Part shown: positions 18,919 through 28,827 of the stretch, piece by piece
Position numbering within the stretch: the stretch's first letter is position 1
Layout of the letters: each line of letters starts with the position of its first letter
Source of the DNA: Mycobacterium decipiens
GTDB lineage: Bacteria; Actinomycetota; Actinomycetes; Mycobacteriales; Mycobacteriaceae
Assembly: GCF_963853665.1 (NCBI RefSeq)
Contig: NZ_OY970459.1
Location: forward strand, 2,294,001-2,358,000
Direction of reading: 5' to 3'
Length of the DNA: 64,000 nt
Position numbers and translations under genes: made by a program
The notes under the pieces: generated by a model
The model's input: only the letters and a program-made list of their open reading frames with translations
What the model was told of the DNA's origin: nothing
Database searches by the model: none

Positions 18919-20238
18919 CACATCTTAGCGGGGTCGGGTGCCGCGGCAATAGCCGCCAGCGTGGAGGACGCCATCTCGCGGGGTGCCCTGGCGCCCGGCG
19001 ATGCGCTGCCGCCGGTCCGCGAACTCGCCGCCCAGCTCGGGGTGAACGCCAATACCGCCGCCGCGGCCTATCGCCTGCTGCGCGATCGTGGGGCGGTCGA
19101 AACCGCGGGACGGCGCGGTACCCGAGTGCGGGACCGGCCGGCGACCACGCCTCGGTCCCTGCTCGGGCTTGACGTCCCCGCAGGTGTGCGCGACCTGTCG
19201 ACCGGCAATCCGGACCCTGCGCTGCTACCCACCGCAGACGCGCGATCTCCGCAATCCGGTTCTCGCCCAACACCGCTGCTGTATGGGCAGCCGGCAATGT
19301 CGCCAGAGCTGGTCGCATACACCCGCGCCGCGCTGAGGGTGGATGGCGTCCCGGCCGATCACGTCGCGGTGACCAGCGGGGCGCTGGATGGTATCGAGCG
19401 CGCGCTCGTCGCTAACCTGCGTCCGGGTGACCGGGTGGCCGTCGAAGATCCGGGCTGGGCTAACCTGCTTGATCTTCTTGCGGCGCTGGGACTTTCGGTT
19501 GAGTCGTTGCGGGTCGACGATGACGGGCCGCTGGTTTCCGACCTCGCCCGAACGTTGGACCGCGGTGTGCGGGCAGTCGTCGTTACCACTCGTGCGCAGA
19601 ACCCGACCGGCGCGGCGCTAACCGCCGATCGCGCCGCGGCGCTACGCAGCTTATTGGCCGGCCGGGCCGAGGACCTGCTGCTCGTCGAGGACGACCACTG
19701 CGCCGGTATCGCCGGCGCGCCGCTACACCCGCTGGCGGGCTCGACCAACCGCTGGGCTTTCGTGCGGTCCGCATCAAAGGCGTACGGCCCCGACCTGCGG
19801 CTCGCCGTCCTCGTCGGAGATCAGCGCACCGTCGAGCGGGTGCACGGACGTCTTCGGCTCGGGCCGGGTTGGGTGAGCCACCTATTGCAAGATCTCGCGG
19901 TCAGTATGTGGTCCGATGAGGCGTCGACGCGCCTCATCCGCAGGGCCGAGGAGCGTTACACGGACAACCGCGCGCGACTACGCGCTGCGTTGGCCGCGCG
20001 CGGCGTCACCGCGTACGGCCGATCCGGGCTGAACGTATGGGTGCCCGTATCCGATGAGACGGTCGCGATCACCCGACTGCTCAACGCGGGCTGGGCCGCG
20101 GCTCCGGGAACACGGTTCCGGATTCACACCTCGCCGGGGATGCGCATCACCATCGCGGACCTGACGACCGACGAGACCGATTCACTGGCTGACGCGGTCG
20201 CCGAGGCGGTGCACGGCGCCGGTCGTCGGAGCGTCTAA
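18907..20238 (+). CDS. MocR/PdxR-type GntR regulator with aminotransferase domain
   Basis: 443 aa. The N-terminal GntR winged helix spans about residues 10-75 (LAPGDALPPVRELAAQLGVNANTAAAAYRLLRDRGAVET). A fold-type I aminotransferase domain follows from about residue 95. NPTGAAL, the PLP-Asp block EDDHCAGIAG, and the Schiff-base lysine in RSASKAYGPDLRLAVL are all present, so PLP binding is likely. The start is GTG 18907, probably leaderless. MocR proteins sense PLP or amino-PLP adducts and often control vitamin B6, GABA or taurine genes. The divergent PNPOx-like gene is the obvious target. I remember the toxin-antitoxin pair vapBC11 at this position in H37Rv; it is absent here. Confidence 0.9.
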   Translation: MPVQHILAGSGAAAIAASVEDAISRGALAPGDALPPVRELAAQLGVNANTAAAAYRLLRDRGAVETAGRRGTRVRDRPATTPRSLLGLDVPAGVRDLSTGNPDPALLPTADARSPQSGSRPTPLLYGQPAMSPELVAYTRAALRVDGVPADHVAVTSGALDGIERALVANLRPGDRVAVEDPGWANLLDLLAALGLSVESLRVDDDGPLVSDLARTLDRGVRAVVVTTRAQNPTGAALTADRAAALRSLLAGRAEDLLLVEDDHCAGIAGAPLHPLAGSTNRWAFVRSASKAYGPDLRLAVLVGDQRTVERVHGRLRLGPGWVSHLLQDLAVSMWSDEASTRLIRRAEERYTDNRARLRAALAARGVTAYGRSGLNVWVPVSDETVAITRLLNAGWAAAPGTRFRIHTSPGMRITIADLTTDETDSLADAVAEAVHGAGRRSV

Positions 20239-20250
20239 GGCGGAGCGAGC

Positions 20251-20281
20251 GATGAGCAGTGCACGTCTAAAGTGGCTCATC
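20251..20281. terminator. Candidate bidirectional hairpin between mocR and treZ
   Basis: GATGAGC (20251-20257) pairs perfectly with GCTCATC (20275-20281) around a 17-nt loop, exactly in the 41-bp gap where the two convergent genes end. There is no U-tract, which is usual for mycobacterial hairpins. Confidence 0.35.
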
Positions 20282-22028
20282 ATTGGCGCAACAGATCCAC
20301 TGCCCGCAGTATCGCGAACGAGTGGGCAGGAAGCTCAGTGCTTCTATCACCGATGATCGGCGAATCCCAGGCCAGCATCAGCTCACCGCTGACCGGGACA
20401 CTTGTCGCCTCGGTGCCGAGGTTGCAGGCGATGATCAGCCGGCCGCGGCGCATCACGACCCAGCGTTGCTCTTCGTCGTAGTCGACAACCAGGTGGTCCA
20501 GCCAGGGGTCAGCCAGGTCGGCCTCGGTGCGCCGCACGGCGATCAGATCGCGGTAAAGGCGGTGCAACCTGGCGTGTTCGCCGGAGTCCGGTTCGCCCCA
20601 GTCCAGCTTGGAGCGCAGGAATGTCCGCGGGTCTTGCGGGTCGGGAATGTCATCGGCGTCCCAACCGTGTTCGGCAAACTCCGCTCTGCGCCCCTCGGCG
20701 GTGGCGAGTGCGAGTTCGGGTTCTGGATGTGAGCTGAAGAACTGAAACGGGCTCGACGCCCCCCACTCCTCGCCCATGAAAAGCATTGCGGTATAGGGTG
20801 ACCCGAGGGCCAGCGCGGCTTTGATCGCCAACTGGCCGCCGGTCAGATTCTGGGACGGACGGTCTCCGAGGGCGCGGTTGCCGACCTGGTCGTGGGTGCA
20901 GGTATAGGCAAGCAGTCTGCTGGCCGGGATCCTGGAAGTGTCCAACGGACGCCCGTGCCGCCGTCCCCGGAACGACGAATACGTGCCAGCGTGGAAGTAG
21001 CCGTTGCGCATCGTGTGGGCGAGAGTGGCCAGCGAGCCGAAGTCCGCATAGTAGCCTTGGCGCTCGCCGGATACCGCGGTGTGGATGGCGTGGTGGATGT
21101 CGTCATTCCATTGCGCGGTGATCCCGTAGCCGCCTTCCTCGGGCGGGGCGATCAACCGCGGGTCGTTGAGGTCGCTTTCGGCGATCAGCGACAACGGACG
21201 GCCCAACTGCCTCGACAGCCAGCGGGTCTCGTCGGCGAGTTCCTCGAGGATGTGGATGGCGGTAGTGTCCACCAGCGCGTGCACGGCGTCCAGCCGCAAG
21301 CCGTCGACGTGGAAGTCGCGCATCCAGCGCAGCGCACAGCCGATGATGTAGCGGCGCACCTCGTCGGAGCCGGCGTCGGCGATGTTGATGCCTTCCCCCC
21401 ACGGATTGCTGGCCGAGGACAAGTACGGGCCGAACCGCGGCAAGTAATTCCCCGACGGACCGAGATGGTTGAACACCGCGTCGATCAACACACCCAAACC
21501 GCGAGTGTGGCATGCGTCGACGAGCCGGATCAGGCCGTCGGGACCGCCGTAGGGTTCGTGCACGCTGTACCACAGCACACCGTCATATCCCCAGCCGTGG
21601 GTTCCGGCAAAGGAATTGACCGGCATCAGCTCGACGAATTCGATGCCGAGATCGACCAGGTAGTCCAGCTTTTCGATAGCGGAGTCGAAAGTTCCTGCCG
21701 CAGTGAAGGTACCGACGTGCAGCTCGTAGATCACCGCGCCCTCGACCGACCGCCCGGGCCAGTCGGCGTCGGTCCAGGCCGCATCATGCGCCCCGGGCGG
21801 CTCCCACAGCTGGGAGCGTGCGTGTACCCCGTCGGGTTGCCGGGCTGATTGCGGGTCGGGAAGCACGGTGGGGTCATCGTCGAGCAGGTATCCGTAGCGG
21901 GCATCCGCCCGTGCCGCCACGGTCGTGTGCCACCATCCGTCGTCGGAGCGGGTCATCGCATGTACTGCGCCGTCGACGTCGAGGTGGACCAGCGTGGGTT
22001 TGGGTGCCCACACCCGGAATTCAGGCAT
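20280..22028 (-). CDS. treZ: Malto-oligosyltrehalose trehalohydrolase TreZ
   Basis: GH13 enzyme that cuts trehalose from malto-oligosyltrehalose made by TreY. 582 aa. An N-terminal beta-sandwich (MPEFRVWAPKPTLVHLDVDG) precedes the (beta/alpha)8 barrel with ELMPVNSFAGTHGWGYDG, DAVFNHLGPSG, the nucleophile block DGLRLDAVHAL and the general-acid block LIAESDLNDP. The start ATG at 22028 lies inside the last codons of treY (8-bp overlap), so the two are translationally coupled. This is the last gene of the treX-treY-treZ run on the minus strand. Confidence 0.96.
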   Translation of the reverse strand: MPEFRVWAPKPTLVHLDVDGAVHAMTRSDDGWWHTTVAARADARYGYLLDDDPTVLPDPQSARQPDGVHARSQLWEPPGAHDAAWTDADWPGRSVEGAVIYELHVGTFTAAGTFDSAIEKLDYLVDLGIEFVELMPVNSFAGTHGWGYDGVLWYSVHEPYGGPDGLIRLVDACHTRGLGVLIDAVFNHLGPSGNYLPRFGPYLSSASNPWGEGINIADAGSDEVRRYIIGCALRWMRDFHVDGLRLDAVHALVDTTAIHILEELADETRWLSRQLGRPLSLIAESDLNDPRLIAPPEEGGYGITAQWNDDIHHAIHTAVSGERQGYYADFGSLATLAHTMRNGYFHAGTYSSFRGRRHGRPLDTSRIPASRLLAYTCTHDQVGNRALGDRPSQNLTGGQLAIKAALALGSPYTAMLFMGEEWGASSPFQFFSSHPEPELALATAEGRRAEFAEHGWDADDIPDPQDPRTFLRSKLDWGEPDSGEHARLHRLYRDLIAVRRTEADLADPWLDHLVVDYDEEQRWVVMRRGRLIIACNLGTEATSVPVSGELMLAWDSPIIGDRSTELPAHSFAILRAVDLLRQ

Positions 22029-24315
22029 CGCCGCGCACCAGCAGCACCACGGGCAGATTCGCGAACAGTTCGCCGGCCGGCGTCTGCCCGCTGGCCGCGG
22101 ATCCGGTCAGGGTATCCGTCCAACAGCCGTTGGGTAGCGGCAGCACGGTGTCGCCCCAACCGGTTTGCTGGAGCCGGACCGTCCAGCGGGTCACCGCCAC
22201 GAGGACGTCGTCACCGCGGCGGAAAGCAACGATATGATCGGCGGCCGGGCCGGTTGCCAGCACCGGTTGATATTCGCCGAGGAAGCAGTCCGGACGGGCG
22301 CGCCGCAGTCGAAGCGCCGCGGAAACCACTCGAATTTTAGGGTGCTGCAACGCGTTGAGCGCGGCACGCCGAGCGGCGAAGTCGACGGGACGGCGGTTGT
22401 CCGGGTCGACCAGGCTATCGTCGAATAGCTCGCTGCCCTGGTAGACGTCGGGTACGCCGGGCACCGTCAACGCGAGCAACTTCTGAGCGAGCGCGTCACT
22501 TTCGGCGTGCGAATTGAGGTGCGCCACGAGTCCGGTGAGCTCTGATGCCAGCGGACCGTCGAGCACCAGATCAAGCCAGCGGTGCACGTCGTCCTCGAAC
22601 GCTTGGTTCGGGTTGTACCACGAGGTGTGCCATGCCGCTTCCCTGATCGCCTTCTCAGCGTAGGAGTGCAGCCGGCCGCGCAGCGGGGCGCTGAGCTCTG
22701 CGCTCACTGGCCACACCCCGAAGACGTTCTGCCACAAAAAATGTCCGGTCGCGGCATCAGGCGCGGGTGCAATGGTTTGGGCGCGGGTGACGAACTTCGC
22801 CCACAACGACGGCACTTGGGAGAGCACGCCGATGCGGGCACGCACGTCCTCGCTGCGTTTGGTGTCGTGGGTGGACACCGTGGTCATCGTTTGTGGCCAC
22901 AACCGGGCACGTGCGGCGGCGCTGTGATGGAACTCCGCGGCGCCGACAGCAAACCGGCGCGGTTCGCCTCCCACCTCATTGAGCGACACCAGCCGGGCAT
23001 CGCGGTAGAACATGCAGTCCTCGACGGCCTTGGCCGTCACCGCGCCGCACAGTTGCTGTAGACGCACGGCCGGTTCGCCGCCGCGGGCCAGGGCAGCGGC
23101 AATCACCTGCAGAGCGGGCGCCAATTGTGGTGTCGCCGTCTGGGTTTCAGCTAACGCCTTGGGCAGGACCGCGGCCTGGCCGGGGTAATCGCAGCGATAG
23201 ACACCGATGTGGCTGAGCAGTGCTGCCACCGCGGCGGGCAACAACGGATGATCGGCACCGGCCGCCGCGGCGATGCACCGCCGCAATCGACGAAGTTCGC
23301 AGGCTAATGTGTCGACAGCCGCTTGGATCTTGAGGTCGGCCAACATCGCCGGCATCTCGTGATAGTCCATACCGGCGGATTCGACCAGCACTGTCAGCGC
23401 TGCCTCCCCTTGGGGGTCGATCAGTATGCCGCCTACTTCGCGCAGCACGTCGTAGCCGGTGGTGCCGGCCACCGGCAGGGCGGGATCCAACGCCTCGTCG
23501 ACAGCGAGGATCTTTTCCACCACGATCCAAGCGTTCGGGCCGAGCAATTCGCGCAGCCGGGCCAAATAACCGCAGGGATCGGATAATCCATCGGGGTGGT
23601 CGATCCGCACGCCGTCGACGAGTCCCTCGGCGAACCAGCGAGCGACTTCGGCGTGGCTGGCGTCGAACACCGCGCGATCTTCCTGTCGCAGCCCCGCCAG
23701 TGAGGTGATCGAGAAGAAGCGGCGATAGCCGCACAGTCCGCTCCGCCAGCCGACCAGCCGATAGTGTTGGCGGGCGTGTATCTCGGGGCCGGTGCCCTGG
23801 TCGGTGCCGGGCGCGATCGGCAGCGCCAGATCGCCCAGCCGCAGTAGGTGGCCGTCGGCGCTGAGGTTGGCGACGTCGTCGTCAGAACCTAACAGCGGCA
23901 GGATGATCCGACCATCACCGAGCTCCCAGTCGATATCGAAGAACTCGGCATACGCCGAGGACCGGCCGAACTTCAACACATCCCACCACCACGGGTTCTG
24001 TTCGGGTCGGTCGATCCCGACGTGGTTGGGCACAATGTCGACAATCAGGCCCATGCCGCGCGCACGCGCCGCCGCGGAAAGCCGCGCCAGGCCGTCCGGG
24101 CCGCCCAGCTCGGGTGACACCTTCGTCGGGTCGGTGACGTCGTATCCGTGGGTCGACCCGGCGACCGCGGTCAGGATGGGGGACAGGTACAGATGCGATA
24201 CGCCAAGATCGTCGAGGTAGTTCAGCAGGTTCTCGGCGTCGGCGAAGGTGAACCCGAATCCGCTCGACGGACCACGCATCTGCAACCGGTAGCTGGATAC
24301 AACCGGAAAAGTCAT
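22021..24315 (-). CDS. treY: Maltooligosyltrehalose synthase TreY
   Basis: GH13 enzyme that rearranges the reducing-end alpha-1,4 bond of maltodextrins to alpha,alpha-1,1, giving maltooligosyltrehalose. 764 aa. Typical blocks in order: SSYRLQMRGPSSGFGFTFADA, LSPILTAVAGSTHGYDVTDPTKVSPELGG, DIVPNHVGID, the nucleophile block DGVRIDHPDGLSDP and VEKILA, with a C-terminal domain containing VPGVPDVYQGSELFDDSLVDPDNRRPVD. It begins 3 bp downstream of the treX stop and overlaps treZ. The pathway releases trehalose from glycogen-like glucan, an alternative to OtsAB. Confidence 0.96.
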   Translation of the reverse strand: MTFPVVSSYRLQMRGPSSGFGFTFADAENLLNYLDDLGVSHLYLSPILTAVAGSTHGYDVTDPTKVSPELGGPDGLARLSAAARARGMGLIVDIVPNHVGIDRPEQNPWWWDVLKFGRSSAYAEFFDIDWELGDGRIILPLLGSDDDVANLSADGHLLRLGDLALPIAPGTDQGTGPEIHARQHYRLVGWRSGLCGYRRFFSITSLAGLRQEDRAVFDASHAEVARWFAEGLVDGVRIDHPDGLSDPCGYLARLRELLGPNAWIVVEKILAVDEALDPALPVAGTTGYDVLREVGGILIDPQGEAALTVLVESAGMDYHEMPAMLADLKIQAAVDTLACELRRLRRCIAAAAGADHPLLPAAVAALLSHIGVYRCDYPGQAAVLPKALAETQTATPQLAPALQVIAAALARGGEPAVRLQQLCGAVTAKAVEDCMFYRDARLVSLNEVGGEPRRFAVGAAEFHHSAAARARLWPQTMTTVSTHDTKRSEDVRARIGVLSQVPSLWAKFVTRAQTIAPAPDAATGHFLWQNVFGVWPVSAELSAPLRGRLHSYAEKAIREAAWHTSWYNPNQAFEDDVHRWLDLVLDGPLASELTGLVAHLNSHAESDALAQKLLALTVPGVPDVYQGSELFDDSLVDPDNRRPVDFAARRAALNALQHPKIRVVSAALRLRRARPDCFLGEYQPVLATGPAADHIVAFRRGDDVLVAVTRWTVRLQQTGWGDTVLPLPNGCWTDTLTGSAASGQTPAGELFANLPVVLLVRGDA

Positions 24316-24318
24316 GTG

Positions 24319-26502
24319 TCACAGAGTCTTACGTAAGACTAGAAGTGAGCGGGCGGCCCGTGAAATGTTGTCAGCGGCCGCCACCGTCAGGTCGGTGTCA
24401 CCGACGGGATTGTTGGTATCCAGCTCTGCGGTCCACTGCTGCGCATAGTCGTCGTTCGGCATCACGAATTCCACGTCGTGGTCGTGCGCGTTGAAGCACA
24501 ACAGGAATGAATCGTCTACGACCCGTTCGCCGCGGGCGTTCGGTGAGATGATGGCTTCGCCGTTGAGGAACACCGTCACGCACTTGTCGAACCCCCGGCC
24601 CCAATCCTCGTGTGTCATCTCCCGGCCGCTCGGCGTCAGCCAGGCGATATCGCGCACTTCGTCGCCACTTCGGATCGGTTCACCCTCGAAGAACCGGCGC
24701 CGGCGAAACACGGGATGCTTCTTGCGCAAGCTGGTCGCCTTGCGGGCAAAAGCCAGCAGATCGGCATTCTTGTCCACCAATGACCAATCCATCCAGGACA
24801 GTTCGGAATCCTGGCAGTAGACGTTGTTGTTGCCCTGCTGCGTGCGGCCGATCTCGTCGCCATGCGCAAGCATCGGCGTGCCCTGGCTGACCATTAGCGT
24901 GGCCCAGATGTTGCGCATCTGCCGGGCACGCAGCGCCAGGATGTCGGGGTCGTCGGTGGGGCCCTCGACGCCGCAGTTCCAGGACCGGTTGTAGCTTTCC
25001 CCGTCACGGTTGTCTTCGCCATTGGCCTCGTTGTGCTTCTCGTTGTACGAAACCAGATCGGTGAGTGTGAATCCGTCGTGGGCGGTGACGAAATTGATAC
25101 TGGCACTGGGCCGGCGGCCGGTTGCTTCGTAGAGGTCCGATGAGCCGGTGAGCCGGGAGGCGAACTCGCCGAGGGTGGCCGGCTCGCCTCGCCAGTAGTC
25201 GCGCACGGTGTCGCGGTACTTGCCGTTCCACTCCGTCCACAGTCCCGGGAAATTGCCGACCTGATATCCGCCCTCGCCGACATCCCATGGTTCGGCGATC
25301 AGCTTTACCTGACTGACCACCGGATCCTGTTGCACCAGATCGAAGAACGCCGACAGGCGGTCGACGTCGTAGAACTCGCGGGCCAGGGTTGATGCCAGAT
25401 CAAACCGGAACCCGTCGACGTGCATTTCGGTCACCCAGTACCGGAGCGAGTCCATGATCAGCTGCAGGGTGTGCGGGTGGCGGGCATTGAGGCTGTTGCC
25501 GGTGCCGGTGAAGTCCTTGTAGAACCTCAAGTCCTCGTCCACCAGCCGGTAGTAGGCGGTGTTGTCGATGCCGCGAAAGTTGATCGTCGGGCCCAGGTGG
25601 TTGCCCTCGGCGGTGTGGTTGTAGACGACGTCGAGGATGACCTCGATGCCGGCTTCATGCAGGCTGCGCACCATCGTTTTGAACTCGGCCACCGCGCTAC
25701 CGGCTTGCCGGGTGGATGCGTATTGATTGTGCGGGGCGAAGAATCCGAAGGTGTTGTAACCCCAGTAGTTTCGCAAGCCGAGGTCCAGCAGCCGCGAGTC
25801 GTGCAGGAACTGGTGCACCGGCATCAATTCAAGGGCGGTGACATTGAGCTCCTTGAGGTAGTCAATGATCACCGGGTGGGCCAGCCCGGCATAGGTGCCG
25901 CGGAGTTCGGGCGGGACACCGGGATGGGTCTGCGTCATGCCTTTCACATGCGCTTCGTAGATCACGGTCTCGTTGTAGGGCGTGAGCGGTGCCCGGTCGG
26001 TCGCCCAGTCGAAGAACGGGTTGATCACGACGCTGGTCATGGTGTGGCCGAGCGAGTCGACCATCGGGGGAGTGCCGGTGTTGCCCGAGTCACCGTTTGC
26101 GTCGACCGCGCCCAGGTCATAGGAGAAGAGCGCCTGGCCGAAGGTGAAATCGCCGTCGAACGACTTGCCGTACGGGTCGAGCAGCAGCTTGCTGGGGTCA
26201 CAGCGATGGCCGGCCGCGGGGTCGAACGGTCCGTGGACCCGAAACCCGTAGCGCTGGCCGGGGGTGATGTTCGGTAGATAGGCGTGCCAGACATACCCGT
26301 CCACCTCGTCGAGGGAGATCCGCGACTCGGCGCCGTCGTCGGCGATCAGGCACAGCTCAACCTTCTCGGCGATCTCGGAGAAGAGCGAGAAGTTGGTGCC
26401 GGCTCCGTCGTAGGTAGCCCCGAGCGGATAGGCGCTGCCCGGCCACACGGTGGGCAGGGTGGGCCCGGTCTCGCCGGAGGCCTCGGCGTTGTTCGACGGC
26501 AT
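24319..26502 (-). CDS. treX: Glycogen/maltodextrin debranching enzyme TreX (GlgX family)
   Basis: GH13 isoamylase-type debranching enzyme feeding linear maltodextrin to TreY. About 727 aa from ATG 26502 (MPSNNAEASG); an in-frame GTG lies directly before it at 26505. The N-terminal CBM48-like domain (YPLGATYDGAGTNFSLFSE) precedes the barrel with YEAHVKGMTQTHP, VILDVVYNHTAEG, the nucleophile block DGFRFDLASTLARE, the acid block LIAEPWDVGEGGYQVG and NFVTAHDGFTL. It is slightly longer than the M. tuberculosis protein I recall because of a Ser/Asn/Gly-Asp insertion near AVDANGDSGNTG. First gene of the tre run. Confidence 0.95.
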   Translation of the reverse strand: MPSNNAEASGETGPTLPTVWPGSAYPLGATYDGAGTNFSLFSEIAEKVELCLIADDGAESRISLDEVDGYVWHAYLPNITPGQRYGFRVHGPFDPAAGHRCDPSKLLLDPYGKSFDGDFTFGQALFSYDLGAVDANGDSGNTGTPPMVDSLGHTMTSVVINPFFDWATDRAPLTPYNETVIYEAHVKGMTQTHPGVPPELRGTYAGLAHPVIIDYLKELNVTALELMPVHQFLHDSRLLDLGLRNYWGYNTFGFFAPHNQYASTRQAGSAVAEFKTMVRSLHEAGIEVILDVVYNHTAEGNHLGPTINFRGIDNTAYYRLVDEDLRFYKDFTGTGNSLNARHPHTLQLIMDSLRYWVTEMHVDGFRFDLASTLAREFYDVDRLSAFFDLVQQDPVVSQVKLIAEPWDVGEGGYQVGNFPGLWTEWNGKYRDTVRDYWRGEPATLGEFASRLTGSSDLYEATGRRPSASINFVTAHDGFTLTDLVSYNEKHNEANGEDNRDGESYNRSWNCGVEGPTDDPDILALRARQMRNIWATLMVSQGTPMLAHGDEIGRTQQGNNNVYCQDSELSWMDWSLVDKNADLLAFARKATSLRKKHPVFRRRRFFEGEPIRSGDEVRDIAWLTPSGREMTHEDWGRGFDKCVTVFLNGEAIISPNARGERVVDDSFLLCFNAHDHDVEFVMPNDDYAQQWTAELDTNNPVGDTDLTVAAADNISRAARSLLVLRKTL

Positions 26503-26539
26503 CACACGACTGTATCCAGGTGCCCGGCGGGTGCGGGCG

Positions 26540-28726
26540 TCACCACCAACCGGTGTTCGCCGCGATCTGCCGGCCGAGCTCGCTGGTCATCGTCCGCATG
26601 TAGGTGGGGGTCAGATGATGACTGTCGCGGTAGACCAGAACGTTTCCCTCGACCGCGCGGCAATCGTCGGGGCGGCATATGGCGTCGGACATATCGAGTG
26701 GCTTCAGCAGCGGGAACTGCGCGAGGAAGTCGAGGGTGGGATTCCGATCCGCCAGAACCTTGGAACGCGGGAGTCCGCAGGATTGCGGGTTGCCCCCCTT
26801 GGCCAGGCAGTCCGCCGGGGTAAACGGTTGGCCGTCTTTGACCAGCCATGGGGTATCCCGCATCGCCAGGACGGGAATGTCGTTGTCGGCGAACGTTTGC
26901 CAGATCCCGATGTAGGTTGCCGGCATCACGTCGCCGGGTTTGATGTTCCACGGTCGGGTCGAGGTCGTGAACACGTAGTCGGGGTGGTCGGCGACCAGCT
27001 TGTCCATCGTCGATTGCACCCAGTCGCGACACTGCGGATATGGGGCGTTGTTGCCCATGATCAGCGGGACTTCCTCGGTCGACAACGGGCAACCCATTTT
27101 GAGGTACGTCACCACCTTGAAGTGGTGCATGCGACCGAGCAGATCCAGTGCGGTGAGCCAATGTTCGGCGTGCGAACCCCCGGCCAGTGCGATGGTCCGG
27201 GGCGCGTCCGCGTCGCCGTAGGTGCAGTTGACCAGTGCCGGGTTGACGAAGTCGCTGATGCAGCCGTCCTGGGTGGAGACCGGCAGGTCGTCTTTGACTT
27301 CCAGGACGGTTGGCCGCATCCGCAGCTTGGGCACCCGGACGTGGTCGGTCAGAGCACGCGCACCGGGATAGTCGCGGGAACTCAACCCGCTCAGCTCTTT
27401 GCCTGCGGCGCGCTGGACGATGACGTGCTCGCGCCAAGTGAACGAGGTTGCGGTTAGGGCGACCCCAAGCAGCGCCACCACCGATCCCAGCGCAATCGTC
27501 GGCCGGCGCAGGCGCATTCGCCAGGGAATCGACCAGACCACGGTCGGCGATGTCGCGCCGGCGGGTGCCCGATATCGCAATGGGTCCTCGACCAGCCGGG
27601 TGGTCAGGTATGCCAGCAGCCCGGATACCAGCAGCACTGCCGTGCCTTCGACAAAGTTGGCGTGCCGGTGGCCGGTGTAGGAAAGCCAGAAGATGAGCAG
27701 CGGCCAATGCCACAGGTACAAGGAATAGGCCATTGCGCCCAGCGCGACCAGGGGGCCAGTGGCTAACAGACGATTGGGCAACGGCATCCGGTTGCGGGTA
27801 CTGGGCTGGCCCTGCCGGTTGGCCCCGGCAAGGATCATCAGCAGCGTGGCTGCGACGGGTACCAGCGCCCACGGACCCGGAAATTCCTTGACGCCGTCGA
27901 TCAGCGCGCCGCACGACACTATCGCCGCCAGTGAGACGGTGGCCACGGCGGTGCGCAGCCACATCGGCCACCGCACATAGGGCACCAGCGCACCGACCAG
28001 CACCCCGGCCAGCAACTCCCATGCGCGCGCGAAACTGTTGTAGTAGGCGGTCGCCTGGTAAGCCTGATGCGCAACGATCGCGTAGACGAACGAGGCCACC
28101 GTCAGCCCGCTCAGCAGCACCACGAACATGGTCCGCAGGTGCGGTGCCCGCGGGCCCCGAAACAGACCGCGCAGCAGGTAGGCGCACCCGGCAACCAGCA
28201 GCAGGAAGGCGAGATAGAACTGCCCCTGCACCGACATCGACCAGATGTGCTGCAAGGGGCTAACCGCTTCACCGGCCCGCAGATAGTTGGACACCGTGCC
28301 AGCCAGTTCCCAATTCTGGTAATACCCCAGGCTCGCCAGGCTCTGGTTAGCGAACGCCTCCCACCGAGTCTGCGGTTGCACGAGGATGGTGAGCAGTGCG
28401 CAGCCGGCGAGGACGACGACCAGCGCCGGGAGTAGCCGGCGGACCAGTCGGATCACTTCGGCTACCGGTGAGAGTGACAGATCCGGGTTGAGGGCAGCGC
28501 GAAGTATCTTTCCGCCGAAGAAGAACCCGGACAGCGCCAGGAACACGTCGACACCGCCGGAAACCCGGCCAAACCACACGTGGAAGACCGCCACCAGCGC
28601 GATCGCAACGCCGCGCAAGCCGTCGAGATCGTGCCGGTAATAACCCGTCGTACGCGTCCCCATGGTGATCGGAGCGAGCGGCTCCGCAGTGGTGGCCGAT
28701 GGAGGAGGAGGTAACAGCGACAGCAT
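26540..28726 (-). CDS. sucT: Acyltransferase-3/SGNH membrane protein, SucT-type succinyltransferase
   Basis: 728-aa membrane O-acyltransferase. The N-terminal acyltransferase-3 domain has about 10 membrane segments, starting at HDLDGLRGVAIALVAVFHVWFGRVSGGVDVFLALSGFFF, which includes the catalytic His region. A periplasmic C-terminal SGNH domain from about residue 430 has the block I serine in LAGGSHAEHW and a catalytic DSHHLTPTYM near the end. The orthologue Rv1565c is known to me as SucT, which adds succinyl groups to arabinogalactan and lipoarabinomannan. Orthology is inferred from near-identity over the whole length and the treX neighbour. A TAAATT -10 on the minus strand (28740-28745) precedes the ATG. 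Confidence 0.92.
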   Translation of the reverse strand: MLSLLPPPPSATTAEPLAPITMGTRTTGYYRHDLDGLRGVAIALVAVFHVWFGRVSGGVDVFLALSGFFFGGKILRAALNPDLSLSPVAEVIRLVRRLLPALVVVLAGCALLTILVQPQTRWEAFANQSLASLGYYQNWELAGTVSNYLRAGEAVSPLQHIWSMSVQGQFYLAFLLLVAGCAYLLRGLFRGPRAPHLRTMFVVLLSGLTVASFVYAIVAHQAYQATAYYNSFARAWELLAGVLVGALVPYVRWPMWLRTAVATVSLAAIVSCGALIDGVKEFPGPWALVPVAATLLMILAGANRQGQPSTRNRMPLPNRLLATGPLVALGAMAYSLYLWHWPLLIFWLSYTGHRHANFVEGTAVLLVSGLLAYLTTRLVEDPLRYRAPAGATSPTVVWSIPWRMRLRRPTIALGSVVALLGVALTATSFTWREHVIVQRAAGKELSGLSSRDYPGARALTDHVRVPKLRMRPTVLEVKDDLPVSTQDGCISDFVNPALVNCTYGDADAPRTIALAGGSHAEHWLTALDLLGRMHHFKVVTYLKMGCPLSTEEVPLIMGNNAPYPQCRDWVQSTMDKLVADHPDYVFTTSTRPWNIKPGDVMPATYIGIWQTFADNDIPVLAMRDTPWLVKDGQPFTPADCLAKGGNPQSCGLPRSKVLADRNPTLDFLAQFPLLKPLDMSDAICRPDDCRAVEGNVLVYRDSHHLTPTYMRTMTSELGRQIAANTGWW

Positions 28727-28827
28727 GATCGACTGCTAATTTACCCAACCCGCCACCTGAATTTCTCGCTGAGCAGCGGGGAGCAAGGTGGCGGGCGTTC
28801 GGGAGGGGCAGAGATCAACCGGGAAAG

